Below, one piece after another: positions 45,342 through 57,078 of a stretch of DNA of 64,000 bases. How positions within the stretch are numbered: position 1 is the stretch's first letter; each line of letters begins with the position of its first letter. The notes under the pieces are model-generated. The model made no database searches, was not told the origin of the DNA, and worked only from the letters and a program-made list of their open reading frames with translations. A program made the position numbers and the translations under genes. Origin of the DNA: CAWKGC01 sp963849005 (GTDB lineage Bacteria > Pseudomonadota > Gammaproteobacteria > Burkholderiales > Usitatibacteraceae); contig CAWKGC010000021.1 in assembly GCA_963849005.1 (NCBI GenBank), positions 474,757-538,756 of the forward strand. Reading direction: 5' to 3'.

Positions 45342-46679
45342 TCAGCGCTGGAAGGCGTATACGTTGTCGAGCGCGAGGATGCGCGTGAGTTCGTCGAGCG
45401 CCGCGCAGCATTCCGTGAGCAGCGCCGGATCGGCGAGGTCGGCTCCGGCCAGCCGGTCGCGATAGTGGCGCTCGACCCATGCGGTGAGCCTTGCGTGCAA
45501 CGCATCGTCCATGATCGTCGCGCGATTGGCGGCGGCGGCTTCTTCGCCGGTCATCTCGACGCGCAAGCCGCAGGCACGCCGGGCCGCCGCCGTTGCGCAT
45601 GCTCTCGCGCAGGTCGAACACGAGCAGTTCGCGGATCGGGCCGCCCTGCGCGACCAGGCCGTCGAGGTAACGCGCGGACGCGATCGTTGCGCTGCGATTC
45701 CTCGGGAACCACCAGCAGCATCGAGCCGTCGGGCGCGGTGAGCAGCTGGCTGTTGAAGAGGTAGGTCTCGACCGCCTCGGCGACCGACACCGCGCTTTCC
45801 GGGACCTCGACCAGCGCGAGTTCGCTGCCGAGCGCGCGCCGGATCGCCTCATAGGTGCCGGCGGGGTCGAGGAACGCGCGCTCGTGGCAGAAGAGCACGT
45901 TGCCGTTGCCGACCGCGATCACGTCGTTGTGGAAGACGCCGGCGTCGATCACGTCCGGGTTCTGCTGCGCGATCACGGTCCGCGCCGGGTCGAGCTTGTG
46001 CAGCCGCGCGATTGCCTCCGACGCTTCGCGCGTTTGCCGCGCCGGAAAACGCTTCGGCGCCGGGGCGGTCGTGTCGAAACCGGATGCGCCGTAAACGAAG
46101 AACTGCACGCCCGGTTCGCCGTAGCGCGGGCAAAGGCGCGTGTGGTTCGCGGCCCCCTCGTCGCCGAACTGCGGCGTCGCAGGCAGCGGCTCGTGGTGCG
46201 CGAAATGGCGCGCTTCGGGGAACACCGCGCGCAGCACGCGTGAAGTGGTCTCGGCCTCGATCGCGCGATGCGCCTTGTTTTGCAGGTTGGCCGCCGTGAA
46301 GTGCACGCGCTCGTCGGCGGTGTCGGCGCTTGCGCTGACGGTCGCCGCGTTGGCCGTCCACATGCTGGAGGCCGACAGGCACGCCGAGTAGATGCGCGGC
46401 GCTTCTTTCGCGGCCTTCGCGATCACTTCGGCATCGCTGCCGGCGAAACCGAGGCGGCGCAGCGTCGCAAGGTGAGGGCGCTCCTGCGGCGGCAGCACGC
46501 CCTGCGCGAAGCCGCGGTCGGCCAGCGCTTTCATCTTCGCCAGTCCCTGCAGCGCGGCGGCGCGCGGGTTGGCGACCTCGCCGCGGTTGCCGAGCGAGGC
46601 GACGTTGCCGAACGAAAGCCCCGAGTAGTTGTGCGTCGGGCCCGACCAGGCCGTCGAAGTTGTATTCGCGCGTGGTCAC
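45342..46679 (-). CDS. astB: N-succinylarginine dihydrolase (frameshifted)
   Basis: AstB hydrolyses N2-succinylarginine to succinylornithine, CO2 and ammonia. Frames joined near 46640, 45690 and 45570 restore about 445 residues. Key stretches are MTTREYNFDGLVGPTHNYSGLSFGN, SSMWTANAATVSASAD, HFTAANLQNKAHRAIE, FGDEGAANHTRLCP and HNDVIAVGNGNVLF, and a C-terminal LTRILALDNVYAFQR. The HND and GDEGAANH motifs and the late Cys are catalytic elements of the family. It overlaps astD by 4 bases and is the last gene of the cluster; no astE follows. Confidence 0.9.
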
Positions 46680-48145
46680 GGCAGCGTGAGTCCCGGGCTC
46701 AGCGTCGCGGGGAGCGAGAGCGTCGGCGACTCCAGCGAGGCCTGCGGATAGGCGCAGTAGTCGGCGGCGTAGTACGCGCTCGGCCGGTGGTTGCCGCTTT
46801 CGCCGATGCCGCCGAAGGGCGCCGCGCTCGACGCGCCGGTGAGCGGCTTGTTCCAGTTGACGATGCCGGCGCGGATGCCGCGCTCGAAGCGGGCGTATTC
46901 GTCCGCGCTTTCCGAGAGCAGTCCCGCGGCCAGCCCGTAGCGCGTGCGGTTGGCGATCGCGATGGCGTCATCGAGCCCGTCGCAGCGGATCACCTGCAGG
47001 AGCGGGCCGAAGTGCTCGACATCGGGCAGCTCCGCGATCGCGGTGACGTCGAGGATGCCCGGCGAGAGCAGTGCCGTGCCCGGCTCGAGCGGCCGCATCG
47101 CCAGCAAGGTCATCGCGCCACGGGCCAGCAGGCCGGCCTGCGCTTCGAGCAGCTTGCCGGAAGCCGCAAGCGAAATCACCGCGCCCATGAAGGGCTGCGG
47201 CTCGGCATCGAAGCGGTCGACCCTGAGGCGCGACGCCACTTCGACCACGCGCTCGAGCAGCTTGTCGCCGGCGGCTCCGCGCGGCACGACAAGCCGCCGC
47301 GCGCAGGTGCAGCGCTGCCCGGCGGACAGGAAGGCCGACTGGATGACGTGATGCACCGCCGCGTCGAGGTTGTCGCCGAGCGTGCCGATCACGAGCGCGT
47401 TGTTGCCGCCCATCTCGAGCGCGAGGATCTTGCCGGTCGCACCGGCGAATTGCCTGTGCAGCAATTGCCCGGTGGCGGAACTGCCCGTGAAGAAGAGGCC
47501 GTCGAGGCCGGCGTTCGAAGCGAGCGCAGCGCCGGTTTCGCGCGCGCCCTGCACGAGGTTCAGCGCGCCCGCCGGCAGCCCGGCCTTCTCCCACAGCTCG
47601 ACCGTCATCTGCGCGGAACCCGGCGCGAGTTCGCTCGGCTTGAACACCACGGTGTTGCCCGCGATCAGGGCGGGGACGATGTGGCCGTTGGGCAGGTGGC
47701 CGGGAAAGTTGTACGGGCCGAACACCGCGACCACGCCGTGCGGGCGGTGGCGCAGCACGGCCTCGCCATCGGGCTGCGGCGTGCGTTTCATCCCCGTGCG
47801 CTCCTCGAACGCCTTCACCGAGATGTCGACCTTGCCGGCCATCGTCGTCACTTCGGTCAGCGCTTCCCAGAGCGGCTTGCCGGTCTCGTGCCCGATGCGG
47901 TGCGCGAGCGCCGCCTTGTTCGCGTTCAGTTGCGCGGCGAACGCCTTGACGATGGCGATGCGCTCCGCGGCATCGAGCGCGGCCCATGCCGGGAACGCGT
48001 GGCGCGCGGCATCGACCGCGGCGTTCACCGTCGTTGCGAGCGCGGCGCGGCCCTCCCACACGGTATCGCCGCCGACCGGGTTCACCGAGCGGAACCCGGC
48101 GCCTTCGCCCTCGATCCAGCGCCCGGCGATGAAATGCGTCGCCAT
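46676..48145 (-). CDS. astD: Succinylglutamate-semialdehyde dehydrogenase
   Basis: This intact 489-residue member of the aldehyde dehydrogenase family oxidises N-succinylglutamate 5-semialdehyde with NAD. It shows VFGPYNFPGHLPNGHIVPALIAGNTVVFKPSE, FTGSSATGQLLHRQFAG, the catalytic Glu in LALEMGGNNALV and the catalytic Cys in SAGQRCTCARRL. The PYNFPGHLPNGHIVPAL and GNNALV sequences are characteristic of AstD rather than general ALDHs. Start 48145 lies 4 bases beyond the astA stop. Confidence 0.95.
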   Translation of the reverse strand: MATHFIAGRWIEGEGAGFRSVNPVGGDTVWEGRAALATTVNAAVDAARHAFPAWAALDAAERIAIVKAFAAQLNANKAALAHRIGHETGKPLWEALTEVTTMAGKVDISVKAFEERTGMKRTPQPDGEAVLRHRPHGVVAVFGPYNFPGHLPNGHIVPALIAGNTVVFKPSELAPGSAQMTVELWEKAGLPAGALNLVQGARETGAALASNAGLDGLFFTGSSATGQLLHRQFAGATGKILALEMGGNNALVIGTLGDNLDAAVHHVIQSAFLSAGQRCTCARRLVVPRGAAGDKLLERVVEVASRLRVDRFDAEPQPFMGAVISLAASGKLLEAQAGLLARGAMTLLAMRPLEPGTALLSPGILDVTAIAELPDVEHFGPLLQVIRCDGLDDAIAIANRTRYGLAAGLLSESADEYARFERGIRAGIVNWNKPLTGASSAAPFGGIGESGNHRPSAYYAADYCAYPQASLESPTLSLPATLSPGLTLP

Positions 48146-48149
48146 CGCG

Positions 48150-49190
48150 TCAGTGCCGGTCGCGCGGCGACAACGCGACCACGCGAAGTTGCTCGCCTGC
48201 CGCTACGCCGAGCGCACGCATCTGGCCTGCGGCAAGGGCGAGCTTGCCGTCCATGACGGTCCCGCGCACCAGTCCCGCACGGAAGTCGTCGAAGCGCGTA
48301 TTGGCGGCGAGCCACATTGTTTCGTCCGGATTCGCGACGCTGCCTGCGTCGCGCCCGGCAACTTCGACGACGCGACTTCGCGCCACCGCATCAATATCCT
48401 CCACGTCGCACTCGACGGTGGGACCGGCGTCGAAAATGTCGACGTGCCCCTCGTAGCGGAAGCCTTCCTCGGCAAGCAGCCGCGCGGCCGGCGTCGTCGA
48501 GTCGTGCGTCTTGCCGATCACCGCCTGCGCCTCGGGGGTGAGGAAGTTGATGTAGAGCGGATGCTTGGGCATGAGTTCGGCGACGAAGGACTTCTTGCCG
48601 ATGCCCGTGAGGTAATCCGCGCGGGAGAAATCCATCGAGAAGAAATGCCGCCCGAGGCTCTCCCAGAATGGCGAGCGGCCGTCGGCGTCCGACACGCCGC
48701 GCAGTTCCGCGATCACGCGCTTCGAGAAATGCTTCCTGTGCTGCGCGATGAAGAGGAAGCGCGCCTTGGAAAGGAGGCTGCCGTTCCCGTCGCGGCGGAA
48801 GTCCGGGTCGAGGAACAGCGAGCACAGTTCGCTGTTCCCGGTGTGGTCGTTGGTGAGGAAGAGCGTCGAGGTCTGCGAGTAGATGCCCAGTTCCTGCGAC
48901 GCATGGACGGCCTGGCCGACGCGGTACGAGTACCACGCCTGGCGAAGTCCCACCGCGGCGGCCACGCCCGCCGTGCCGACGATGAGGCGGGTCGCGGTGT
49001 CCTCGAGCGCGAACAGGAACACCTGGTCCGCGCGCTGGGCGGTCCCGGCAAAGGACGCCATGGAAGCGGCGATGCGCCGCTCGAGTTCCTCCGCATTGGC
49101 CGGCAGCGTGGTGAGCCCGACACCGGTCTTGGCGACGAGTGCCAGCAGCGCAGGCAGGTCGTTGCCCGCGATCGGGCGGATGATCATCAT
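48150..49190 (-). CDS. astA: Arginine N-succinyltransferase
   Basis: The intact protein of 346 residues starts at MMIIRPIAGNDLPALLALVAKTGVGLTTLP, the standard AstA N-terminus. Later blocks are YSYRVGQAVHASQELGIYSQTSTLFLTNDHTGNSELCSLFLDPDFRRDGNG, RGVSDADGRSPFWESLGRHFF and MPKHPLYINFLTPEAQAVIG. The enzyme joins succinyl-CoA to arginine, the first step of the AST pathway. The start is set at 49190 because that is where family similarity begins; an upstream extension to 49274 is open but unlikely. Confidence 0.95.
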   Translation of the reverse strand: MMIIRPIAGNDLPALLALVAKTGVGLTTLPANAEELERRIAASMASFAGTAQRADQVFLFALEDTATRLIVGTAGVAAAVGLRQAWYSYRVGQAVHASQELGIYSQTSTLFLTNDHTGNSELCSLFLDPDFRRDGNGSLLSKARFLFIAQHRKHFSKRVIAELRGVSDADGRSPFWESLGRHFFSMDFSRADYLTGIGKKSFVAELMPKHPLYINFLTPEAQAVIGKTHDSTTPAARLLAEEGFRYEGHVDIFDAGPTVECDVEDIDAVARSRVVEVAGRDAGSVANPDETMWLAANTRFDDFRAGLVRGTVMDGKLALAAGQMRALGVAAGEQLRVVALSPRDRH

Positions 49191-49218
49191 GGCCTTGCCG
49201 CCGATGCGCGGCGCCGGC

Positions 49219-50481
<1,263 letters not shown>

Positions 50482-50540
50482 CGTTGTCGGCTCCGTTGGC
50501 GGAATTTGCCTGTGGCGGCAATTTTACCGCCTCCGGGTGG

Positions 50541-51307
50541 CTACTTGAGCTTGCCCGAGAGAAATTGCTGCAGGCGCTCGCAGCGCGGATTCGTGAGCAC
50601 CTCGCGGGGATTGCCCTCTTCCTCGATGACGCCCTGGTGCAGGAACACCGCGTGCGTGGACACCTCGCGGGCGAACGCCATCTCGTGGGTGACGACCACC
50701 ATGGTGCGGCCTTCGAGGGCGAGGTCGTGCATCACTTTCAGCACCTCTCCCACCAGCTCCGGGTCCAGCGCCGAGGTCGGCTCGTCGAACAGCATCACCT
50801 CCGGCTCCATGGCAAGCGCGCGGGCGATTGCCACGCGTTGCTGCTCGCCGCCCGAGAGGTGCGCGGGGTAGTAACCCTTGCGCGCGGCGACGCCGACCCT
50901 TGCGAGATAGCGCTCGGCGCGCTCGACTGCCTCGGCGCGGGCAAGGCCGAGCACGTGCATCGGCGCCTCGATCACGTTCTCCAGCGCGGTCATGTGCGCC
51001 CAGAGGTTGAAATGCTGGAACACCATCGCGAGCTTTGCGCGCAGGCGCTGCAACTGGCGCGGGTCGGCGCGCCTTGAGCGAGCCGTCGCGGTCGGGGACG
51101 AGCCTCAGTTGCTCGCCGTTCAGCGCGATCCGCCCGCGGTCAGGCTGCTCGAGCAGGTTGATGCAGCGAAGCAGCGTGCTCTTGCCCGAGCCGGAAGAGC
51201 CGATCACCGCGATCACGTCGCCGGCCTTCGCCGCGAGCGAGACGCCCTTCAGCACCTCGTTGCCGCCGAAGCGCTTGTGCAGGTCCTCCACGCTGAGCTT
51301 GGTACAT
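50541..51307 (-). CDS. aotP: Basic amino-acid ABC transporter ATP-binding protein (frameshifted)
   Basis: Joined frames give about 255 residues. After LSVEDLHKRFGGNEVLKGVSLAAKAGDVIAVIG come Walker A (GSSGSGKST), LLRCINLLEQPD, a Q-loop region (VFQHFNLWAHMTALENV), the ABC signature LSGGEQQRVAIARAL, Walker B (VMLFDEPTSALDPE) and the H-loop VVTHEMAF. These are typical of HisP/ArtP/AotP. The start at 51307 is followed at once by an extra base (ATG-T-ACCAAG). A second frame change lies near 51060. It powers uptake of arginine/ornithine-type substrates. Confidence 0.88.
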
Positions 51308-51311
51308 GGCG

Positions 51312-52434
51312 CTAGTCGCCGAGCAGCTTGCCGGTGCGAAACGCCTTCGCGCCTGCGACCTTGGCGATCTTCATGCCGGGCGTGGCGTAGTGGCGCAATT
51401 CGCGCGCGTAGAGCACGCCTTCGACTGTCGCCTTCACTGCGTGCGTGATTCCCGCTGAGCGGGTCGATCACCTCGGCGACCGCGTCGCCCGCGGCGATCC
51501 ATTCGCCGGGCTGGCGCAGGAAGGCGACCACGCCGGCCACCGGCGCGAGCAGGGCTTCCGATCCGGCCAGCGGCGTCGCCGGGTGCTTGAGCGGCGGCAG
51601 GGGCGGGACGAAGCCCTTGACCACGCCGCGAAGCGTGAGGAAATCGATGATCCGCCCGGCGTCGGCATCGGCGTGCCCGTGGTCGGCAAGGTCCTTGCCG
51701 CGCAGTTCCACCGTGACCGAGAGGCAGCGCATCGGCGATCGCCTTGTCCGGAAAGCGCTCGGCGCAACTGCCACCAGGTCTGCGAGCACGCTTCGTCGAA
51801 CGGCTCGTCGCCGGAAGTCTTTTCCAGCAGCACGGCCTCGGCGCCGAGGTAGCGCGCCAGCGGCTCGCACTGCGGCCACAGTGGCGTGCAGGTGTAGAGG
51901 TGCATCACCGCCTCGTCGTCGCAGTGCAGGTCGAGCACGATGTCGGCATCGCAGGCGAGAGTGAACAGGATGCGGCGCAGGCTCTGCAGTTCGGTGACGG
52001 TCTCGCAGCCCGGCCAGGGCCTCGCGCATCGCGGCGCGGATCATCGACGTGTTGGCGGCGGCATCCATGCCGAGCCTGCCGGCGACGCGTTCGGCGACAC
52101 CGTCGGTCAGCACCGGATAGTGGCGGTTGAAGTTCTCGCCGCTGGCAAGGTCGAAGCGGCCCTTGCGGTCCGTGCAACAGGGCCTGCGCGAGGCCGATGG
52201 GATTGGCCACCGGCACCACCACGACCTCGCCCTTGATGCGTCCCTGGTCCTCGAGCAGCGGCGAGGCGCACGCGCAGGTGATGCGCGACCAGCATGCCGG
52301 GCAATTCGTCGGCGTGCAGCGAGGCCTGCACATAGACCTTGGGGCCGGCGCCGGGGCGTGCCGTAGTGGAAGCTCACCACCTCGCGGCGGGTGCCGAGCG
52401 ATTCGCAGGCGAGGGGGTGCGTTTGTATCTTCAT
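51312..52434 (-). CDS. aotO: AotO-like succinylglutamate desuccinylase/aspartoacylase-family protein (frameshifted)
   Basis: About 370 residues are spread over several frames. Zinc-enzyme features can be seen: QASLHADELPGML (HxxE), GENFNRHYPVL (NxxR-like substrate loop) and DIVLDLHCDDEAVMHLYT (third ligand His). A C-terminal lipoyl-like stretch follows (LLAPVAGVVAFLRQPGEWIAAGDAVAEVIDPLSG...), ending TGKLLGD. This is the plan of AotO in the Pseudomonas aotJQMOP operon. Since no astE gene follows astB here, it is a candidate for the missing desuccinylase, but that is inference. Confidence 0.78.
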
Positions 52435-52445
52435 GGAGTCCGGTG

Positions 52446-53137
52446 TCAGGTGCGCGGCGCGAGGAAGGCCAGCCAGTGTTTCTCGGCGCGGTTGAACAGC
52501 CACACCAGCGCGAAGGTGAGCACGAGGTAGAAAGCGGCCGCGGTGAGGAAGGCCTCGAAGGGCAGGTAGTAGCGCGAGTTCATCTCGCGCGCCGCGCCCG
52601 TGAGGTCGAGGAGGGTGACGATGCTCGCGATCGAGGTGCCCTGCAGCATCATGATCACTTCGTTGGAGTAGGCGGGGAGCGAGCGGCGCAGCGCCGAAGG
52701 CAGCAGGATGCGTCGCATGAGCGGTCGCGCGCGTCATGCCGAGGCTGCGCGCGGCCTCGATCTCGCCCGAGGGTGTGGCGAGAATGGCGCCGGCCAGCAT
52801 CTCGGTGGTGTAGGCGCAGGTGTTGATCGCGAACGACGCCATCGCGCAGAACCACGCCGACTGCAGGAATTCCCACAGGAAGCTTTCGCGCACCGCATCG
52901 AATTGCGCCAGCCCGTAATAGATCAGGAACAGCTGCACCAGCATCGGCGTGCCGCGGATCACGTAGGTGAAGGCCTGCACCGGAAACCGCAGCCAGGCGA
53001 TTGCGCGAGGCGCGCAGCACGGCGAGCGGGACAGCCGCAATCAAACCGACGGCGAGCGAGACCGCCAGCAATTCGAGCGTGACCAGCAGGCCCTCGCCGA
53101 ACAGCGGCAGGCTGTCGACGATCGCTTCCCAGTTCAT
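52446..53137 (-). CDS. aotM: Basic amino-acid ABC transporter permease (HisM/AotM-like, frameshifted)
   Basis: Three frames make up about 230 residues, starting MNWEAIVDSLPLFGEGLLVTLELLAVSLAVGLIAAVPLAVLRAS. Next comes FTYVIRGTPMLVQLFLIYYGLAQFDAVR, then the EAA loop region EIEAARSLGMT-RRILLPSALRRSLPAYSNEVIMMLQGTSIASIVTLLDLTG. The RGTPMLVQLFLIYYG and EAARSLGM motifs are typical of polar amino-acid permeases of the HisM type. The start overlaps the aotQ stop by 4 bases. Confidence 0.85.
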
Positions 53138-53824
53138 GCGCGCAACCTCGCCACGCCGAGCGAATAGCGGCGCTCGAGCGCCTTCAGGAGCAGCAGGGAT
53201 GCCGTGGTGATGGCGAGATAGATCGCCGCCGCGGCAAGGTAGAACGTGAAGGGCTCGCGCGTGGCCCCGGCCGCCTGGCCCGCGCGGTTCATCATGTCGG
53301 CCAGCCCGATCACCGAGACGATCGCGGTGGACTTCACCAGCACCAGCCAGTTGTTGGTGAAGCTCGGCAATGCGCAGCCGCACCATCTGCGGCAGCGTGA
53401 TGCGCGCGAGCACCTGCGCGCGGCTCATGCCATAGGCCAGCCCCGCCTCGCGCTGCCCGGCGGGAATGGCGAGGATGGCGCCGCGAAAGGTCTCGGTGAG
53501 GTAGGCGCCGAAGATGAAGCCGATGGTGGCCACGCCGGCCACGAACGGGTTCACGTCGACCGGACCGGCGAATCCTGCTTCGAGTGCCAGCCAGTTGACG
53601 AAAGTCTGGCCGCCGAAAAAGACCAGCAGCATCAGCACCAGGTCGGGGACGCCGCGGATGATGGTGGTGTAGGTGCCGACGAGGAAGCGCGCGGTGCGCG
53701 AGCGCGAGAGCTTGGCCGCAGCCCCCGCGAGGCCCAGCACGACGGCAATGGCGAGCGAGCAGGCGGCAACCGCCAGCGTGGTGAAGGTGCCTTCGAGCAG
53801 GCCGGGAAGGTAGCCCTGGAACAT
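53134..53824 (-). CDS. aotQ: Basic amino-acid ABC transporter permease (HisQ/AotQ-like, one frameshift)
   Basis: Two frames joined near 53370 give about 230 residues. The opening is MFQGYLPGLLEGTFTTLAVAACSLAIAVVLGLAGAAAKLS. It continues TTIIRGVPDLVLMLLVFFGGQTFVNWLA, the EAA-like QREAGLAYGMSRAQVLARITLPQM, and the last helices (NNWLVLVKSTAIVSVIGLADMMNRAGQAAG). RGVPDLVLMLLVFFGGQ is the mark of HisQ-type permeases. With AotM it forms the membrane channel of the importer. Confidence 0.87.
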
Positions 53825-53830
53825 TCGGTG

Positions 53831-54629
53831 CTACGGCTTCGCGCTGGGGGTCGGGGTGGCGCCGTAGATGTCGAAGTCGAAATACTGGTCCTGCAATTTC
53901 TTGTAGGTGCCGTTGGCGCGGATCGCCTTGATCGCCGCGCTGAAGCGGTCGCGCAGCGCGGTGTCGTCCTTGCGCACCGCGACGCCGGCGCCGTAGCCGA
54001 AGTACCTGGGATCGGTGTATTCGGGGCCGGTGAACTCGAAGTCCTTGCCCGCGGGCGTCTTGAGGAACCCGAAGGTCGCGGAGACCCCATCGACCATGAC
54101 CATGTCGGTGCGCCCGGCGGCGAGGTCGAGGTAGGCCTCGTCCTGCTTGCCGTAGCGGACGATCTTCGCGGTCCTGAACCTGTCGGTGACGTAGCGGTCG
54201 TTGATGGTGGAGCGCTGCACTCCGATCCTCTTGCCCTTGAGCCCTTCGGGCGTGAGCGCGATGTTCGCGCCCTTGCGCGCGACCAGCCGGTTGGGCGAGT
54301 TGTAGTACCTCTCGGAAAAGCCGACCGACTTCCTGCGCTCGTCCGTGATCGACATCGAGGCGATGATCGCGTCGATCTTTCGCGCCTGCAGCGCCGGGAT
54401 CATGCCGTCGAAGTCCTGCTGCACCAGCGAGCATTCGACCATTCATCTGCGCGCACAGGGCCTTGGCGATGTCGATGTCGAAGCCCTTCAGGCTGCCGTC
54501 GGGCGCGACGACGCTGAACGGCGGGTAGGCGCCTTCGACGCCGATGCGGATCTTGTCGGGCCCTGTGGCGCCGGCGATCAGGGCCTGCCCGAGGGCGAGG
54601 AGCAGGACGGCGCGGAGGATTCTTCTCAT
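53831..54629 (-). CDS. aotJ: Periplasmic basic amino-acid binding protein (one frameshift)
   Basis: A signal peptide (LRAVLLLALGQALIAGATG) leads to IRIGVEGAYPPFSVVAPDGSLKGFDIDIAKALCAQM, the usual opening of SBP family 3 proteins. After a single extra base near 54440 the frame continues with CSLVQQDFDGMIPALQARKIDAIIASMSITDERRKSVGFSERYY and QRSTINDRYVTDRF, ending YFDFDIYGATPTPSAKP. These are typical of lysine/arginine/ornithine binding proteins. It heads the aot-ast gene run, so the main promoter should lie in 54630-54740. Confidence 0.9.
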
Positions 54630-54742
54630 CGGGAAGCCTTTGGCGGTGTCATGGTGGAAGCTTACCTGCGAAGCCGCTGCCTGTAGCGCTGGAGGCGCGG
54701 AATTTTTCCGCGCGATGCACTGGCACGGGCGCTTCGTACAGC

Positions 54743-55068
54743 GGGCGGGAGGCAGTCACGTCAGTTCCCCGGGGAGTCGGGGTGGGTGAGTAGGCGTGGG
54801 GGTGCAACGTCCGGCGCCCGGGAGTCGGGTAACGGGCGCTCGGACGATGCACCCCCACGCCCCGGGGACAGCCGGGCGTGCGCCGGGTTGCAGTGATTTC
54901 GCGTCGCCGCTTGCAGAAGGCTCTCAGCACACCCCGATCGTGCGGGGGCGGAAGGCAGTCTCGTCCAGGCCCCCGTAACCCGACTCCCGGGGGACGGACG
55001 TGACTGCCTCCCGCCCACTGGACGAATCAACACTGACTCCCGGGCGCCGGACGTTGCACCCCCACGCC
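54743..55068. repeat. Intergenic array of interleaved inverted repeats
   Basis: The segment holds two perfect inverted pairs, 34 bases (54793-54826 with 55035-55068) and 20 bases (54743-54762 with 54997-55016). A third near-perfect pair of 17 bases is at 54820-54836 with 54972-54988. The arms are ordered a-b-a'-b', not nested. The 13-base block GGCGTGGGGGTGC occurs once directly (54793) and twice inverted (54849, 55056). No frame in it is convincing. It lies between the aotJ start and the M20 peptidase start, so it is not a simple terminator. It may be a REP/BIME-like element. Confidence 0.75.
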
Positions 55069-55155
55069 ATGAATCGTAGGCTGCCCTCCGCTTTCGGATG
55101 AATTCGCTGTCGCCCATCACGGTAGAATCGTCGCATCGTCCCGATGGAGATCCTC

Positions 55156-56635
55156 ATGACCGCCCGCCAACCCGTTTCCCCCGCATCCGCCATCGACACC
55201 GCGAGGCTGCTCGACGACGTCTCGGCGCACTGGGACAAGGAGATCGTCCCCGAGCTGGTCGAATACGTGAAGCTGCCCGCCAAGTCGCCCGCCTTCGACC
55301 GCGACTGGGCGAAGCACGGCCACCTCGACGCCGCGATCGCGCAGGCGAAGCGCTGGGTGCTGGCGCAGGGCGTGGCAGGCCTCACGCTGGAAGTGGTGCG
55401 CATCGGCGACCGCACGCCGGTGCTGTTCTTCGACATCCCGGCAACGGGCGGCCTCGGCGCCGAACGCACGGTGCTGCTCTACGGCCACCTCGACAAGCAG
55501 CCCGAGATGACCGGCTGGCGCGAAGGCTTCGGCCCGTGGATCCCGGTCTACGAGGACGGCAAGCTCTACGGGCGCGGCGCGGCGGACGACGGCTATGCGG
55601 TGTTCGCCGCGCTCGCCGCGATCAAGGCGCTCGATGCCCAGGGCGTCGCGCGCCCCCGCTGCGTGGGCCTCATCGAGACCTGCGAGGAAAGCGGCAGCTA
55701 CGACCTGCCGGCCTACCTCGAGGCGCTCGCCCCGCGCATGCACGACGTGCAGCTCGTGATCGCGCTCGATTCCGGCGCGGGCAACTACGACCAGCTCTGG
55801 GTGACGACCTCGCTCAGGGGGCTCGTCAACGGCACGCTCGACGTGAAGATCCTCACCGAAGGCGTGCACTCGGGAGACGCCGGCGGCGTGGTGCCGTCGT
55901 CTTTCCGCATCGCGCGCCAGCTGCTCGACCGCATCGACGATTCGCGCACCGGCGTGGTGAAGCCCGCCGCCTTCAACTGCGAGATCCCGGCCGACCGGCT
56001 GGAGCAGGCGAAGGTCGCCGCCGGATATCCTCGGCGAATCGATGTGGCAGCGTTTCCCGTGGGTGGGCTGCTGCGACGACGGCGAGACGGCGTCGATCTT
56101 CGCGCAGCCGGTCACCAAGGACCCGGTGGAACTGATCCTGAACCGCACCTGGCGCGCGGCGCTCGCGGTGATCGGCGCCGACGGACTCCCGCCGGTGGCC
56201 AACGCCGGCAACGTGCAGCGGCCGAACACCACGCTGAAGCTCTCGTTGCGCATCCCGCCGCTGGTCGATGGCCCGCAGGCCGCGGCCACGCTCAAGCAGA
56301 CGCTGGAGGCCGACCCGCCTTACTCAGCGAAGGTGAGCTTCAAGTACGACTCGGCGGCGACGGGCTGGAACGCGCCGTCGATCGCGCCGTGGCTCGCGGC
56401 AGCGCTCGACGAGGCGTCGCAGGCTTTCTGCGGGGAAGGCGCCGCGTACCTTGGCGAAGGCGGCACGATCCCCTTCATGGGCATGCTCGGCGTGAAGTTC
56501 CCGAAGGCGCAGATGCTGGTCACCGGCGTGCTGGGGCCGAAGTCGAACGCCCACGGGCCGAACGAGTTCCTGCACGTGCCGTATGCGAAAAAAATCACCG
56601 CGGCCACCGCAATGGTGATTGCAGCGGTGCGCTGA
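55156..56635 (+). CDS. M20-family metallopeptidase/dipeptidase (one frameshift)
   Basis: Two frames joined near 56030 give about 490 residues. The zinc motifs are VLLYGHLDKQPEMTGW (first His/Asp), YGRGAADDGYAVFAA (bridging Asp), and IETCEESGSYDLPAYL (catalytic and ligand Glu). The dimerisation domain contains LRGLVNGTLDVKILTEGVHSGDAGGVV. The C-terminal part ends with the last metal His in SNAHGPNEFLHVPYAKKI. It is a cytoplasmic peptidase of the M20 family. ATG 55156 is preferred to 55144 on the spacing of GGAG. Confidence 0.88.
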
Positions 56636-56679
56636 GCGAGTAGACTTCAAGGCGTCATTCCGACGAACAGGAGACCTGC

Positions 56680-57078
56680 ATGGCAACCGCGAAGAAGCGC
56701 GTCACGAAGAAGCCCGCAGCACGCAAGCCCGCCGCCAAGCGCGCGGTGAAGAGGCCCGCCGCGAAGAAGACGGCGGTGAAGAAGACCACCGCGAGCAAGG
56801 TGCGCGCCAAGGTCGGCGCGGCGATGAAGAGCGCCAAGGCAGTGGAGAAGAAGATCGAGAAGCGCGTCATGGCGACCTCGATGGGCAAGAAGATGGACGC
56901 CGGCGCCAAGGCGATAGCGCGCAAGCTGCGCGAAGCGACCGCCCGCCTGGAGAAGCAGATCGCCGCCGGCAAGCGCTCGGCGACGGCGGAGATAAGCCGC
57001 GTCAAGGCCAAGGCCACCTCGATGGGCAAGAAGGGCAAGGCGAAGATGGGGCGGATCAGGAAGGCCGTCGTCTCCTAG
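56680..57078 (+). CDS. Histone H1-like lysine/alanine-rich protein
   Basis: This intact protein has 132 residues. The first ~40 residues are repeats of Lys-Lys-Pro-Ala-Ala/Arg type (KKPAARKPAAKRAVKRPAAKK), like the tail of eukaryotic histone H1 and bacterial Hc1-like proteins. The rest is helical and also basic, with two copies of TSMGKK. Such proteins bind DNA and compact the nucleoid. The similar tails of the PPK2 copies raise the option of polyphosphate binding. It ends 4 bases into the convergent gene on the minus strand. Confidence 0.8.
   Translation: MATAKKRVTKKPAARKPAAKRAVKRPAAKKTAVKKTTASKVRAKVGAAMKSAKAVEKKIEKRVMATSMGKKMDAGAKAIARKLREATARLEKQIAAGKRSATAEISRVKAKATSMGKKGKAKMGRIRKAVVS

Noticed and set aside
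54743..55068. CRISPR array
   Set aside because: The repeats are inverted and of different lengths, with no regular spacer unit, and no cas gene is near.
54743..55068. Rho-independent terminator
   Set aside because: The flanking genes diverge from this region, and no U-tract follows any arm.
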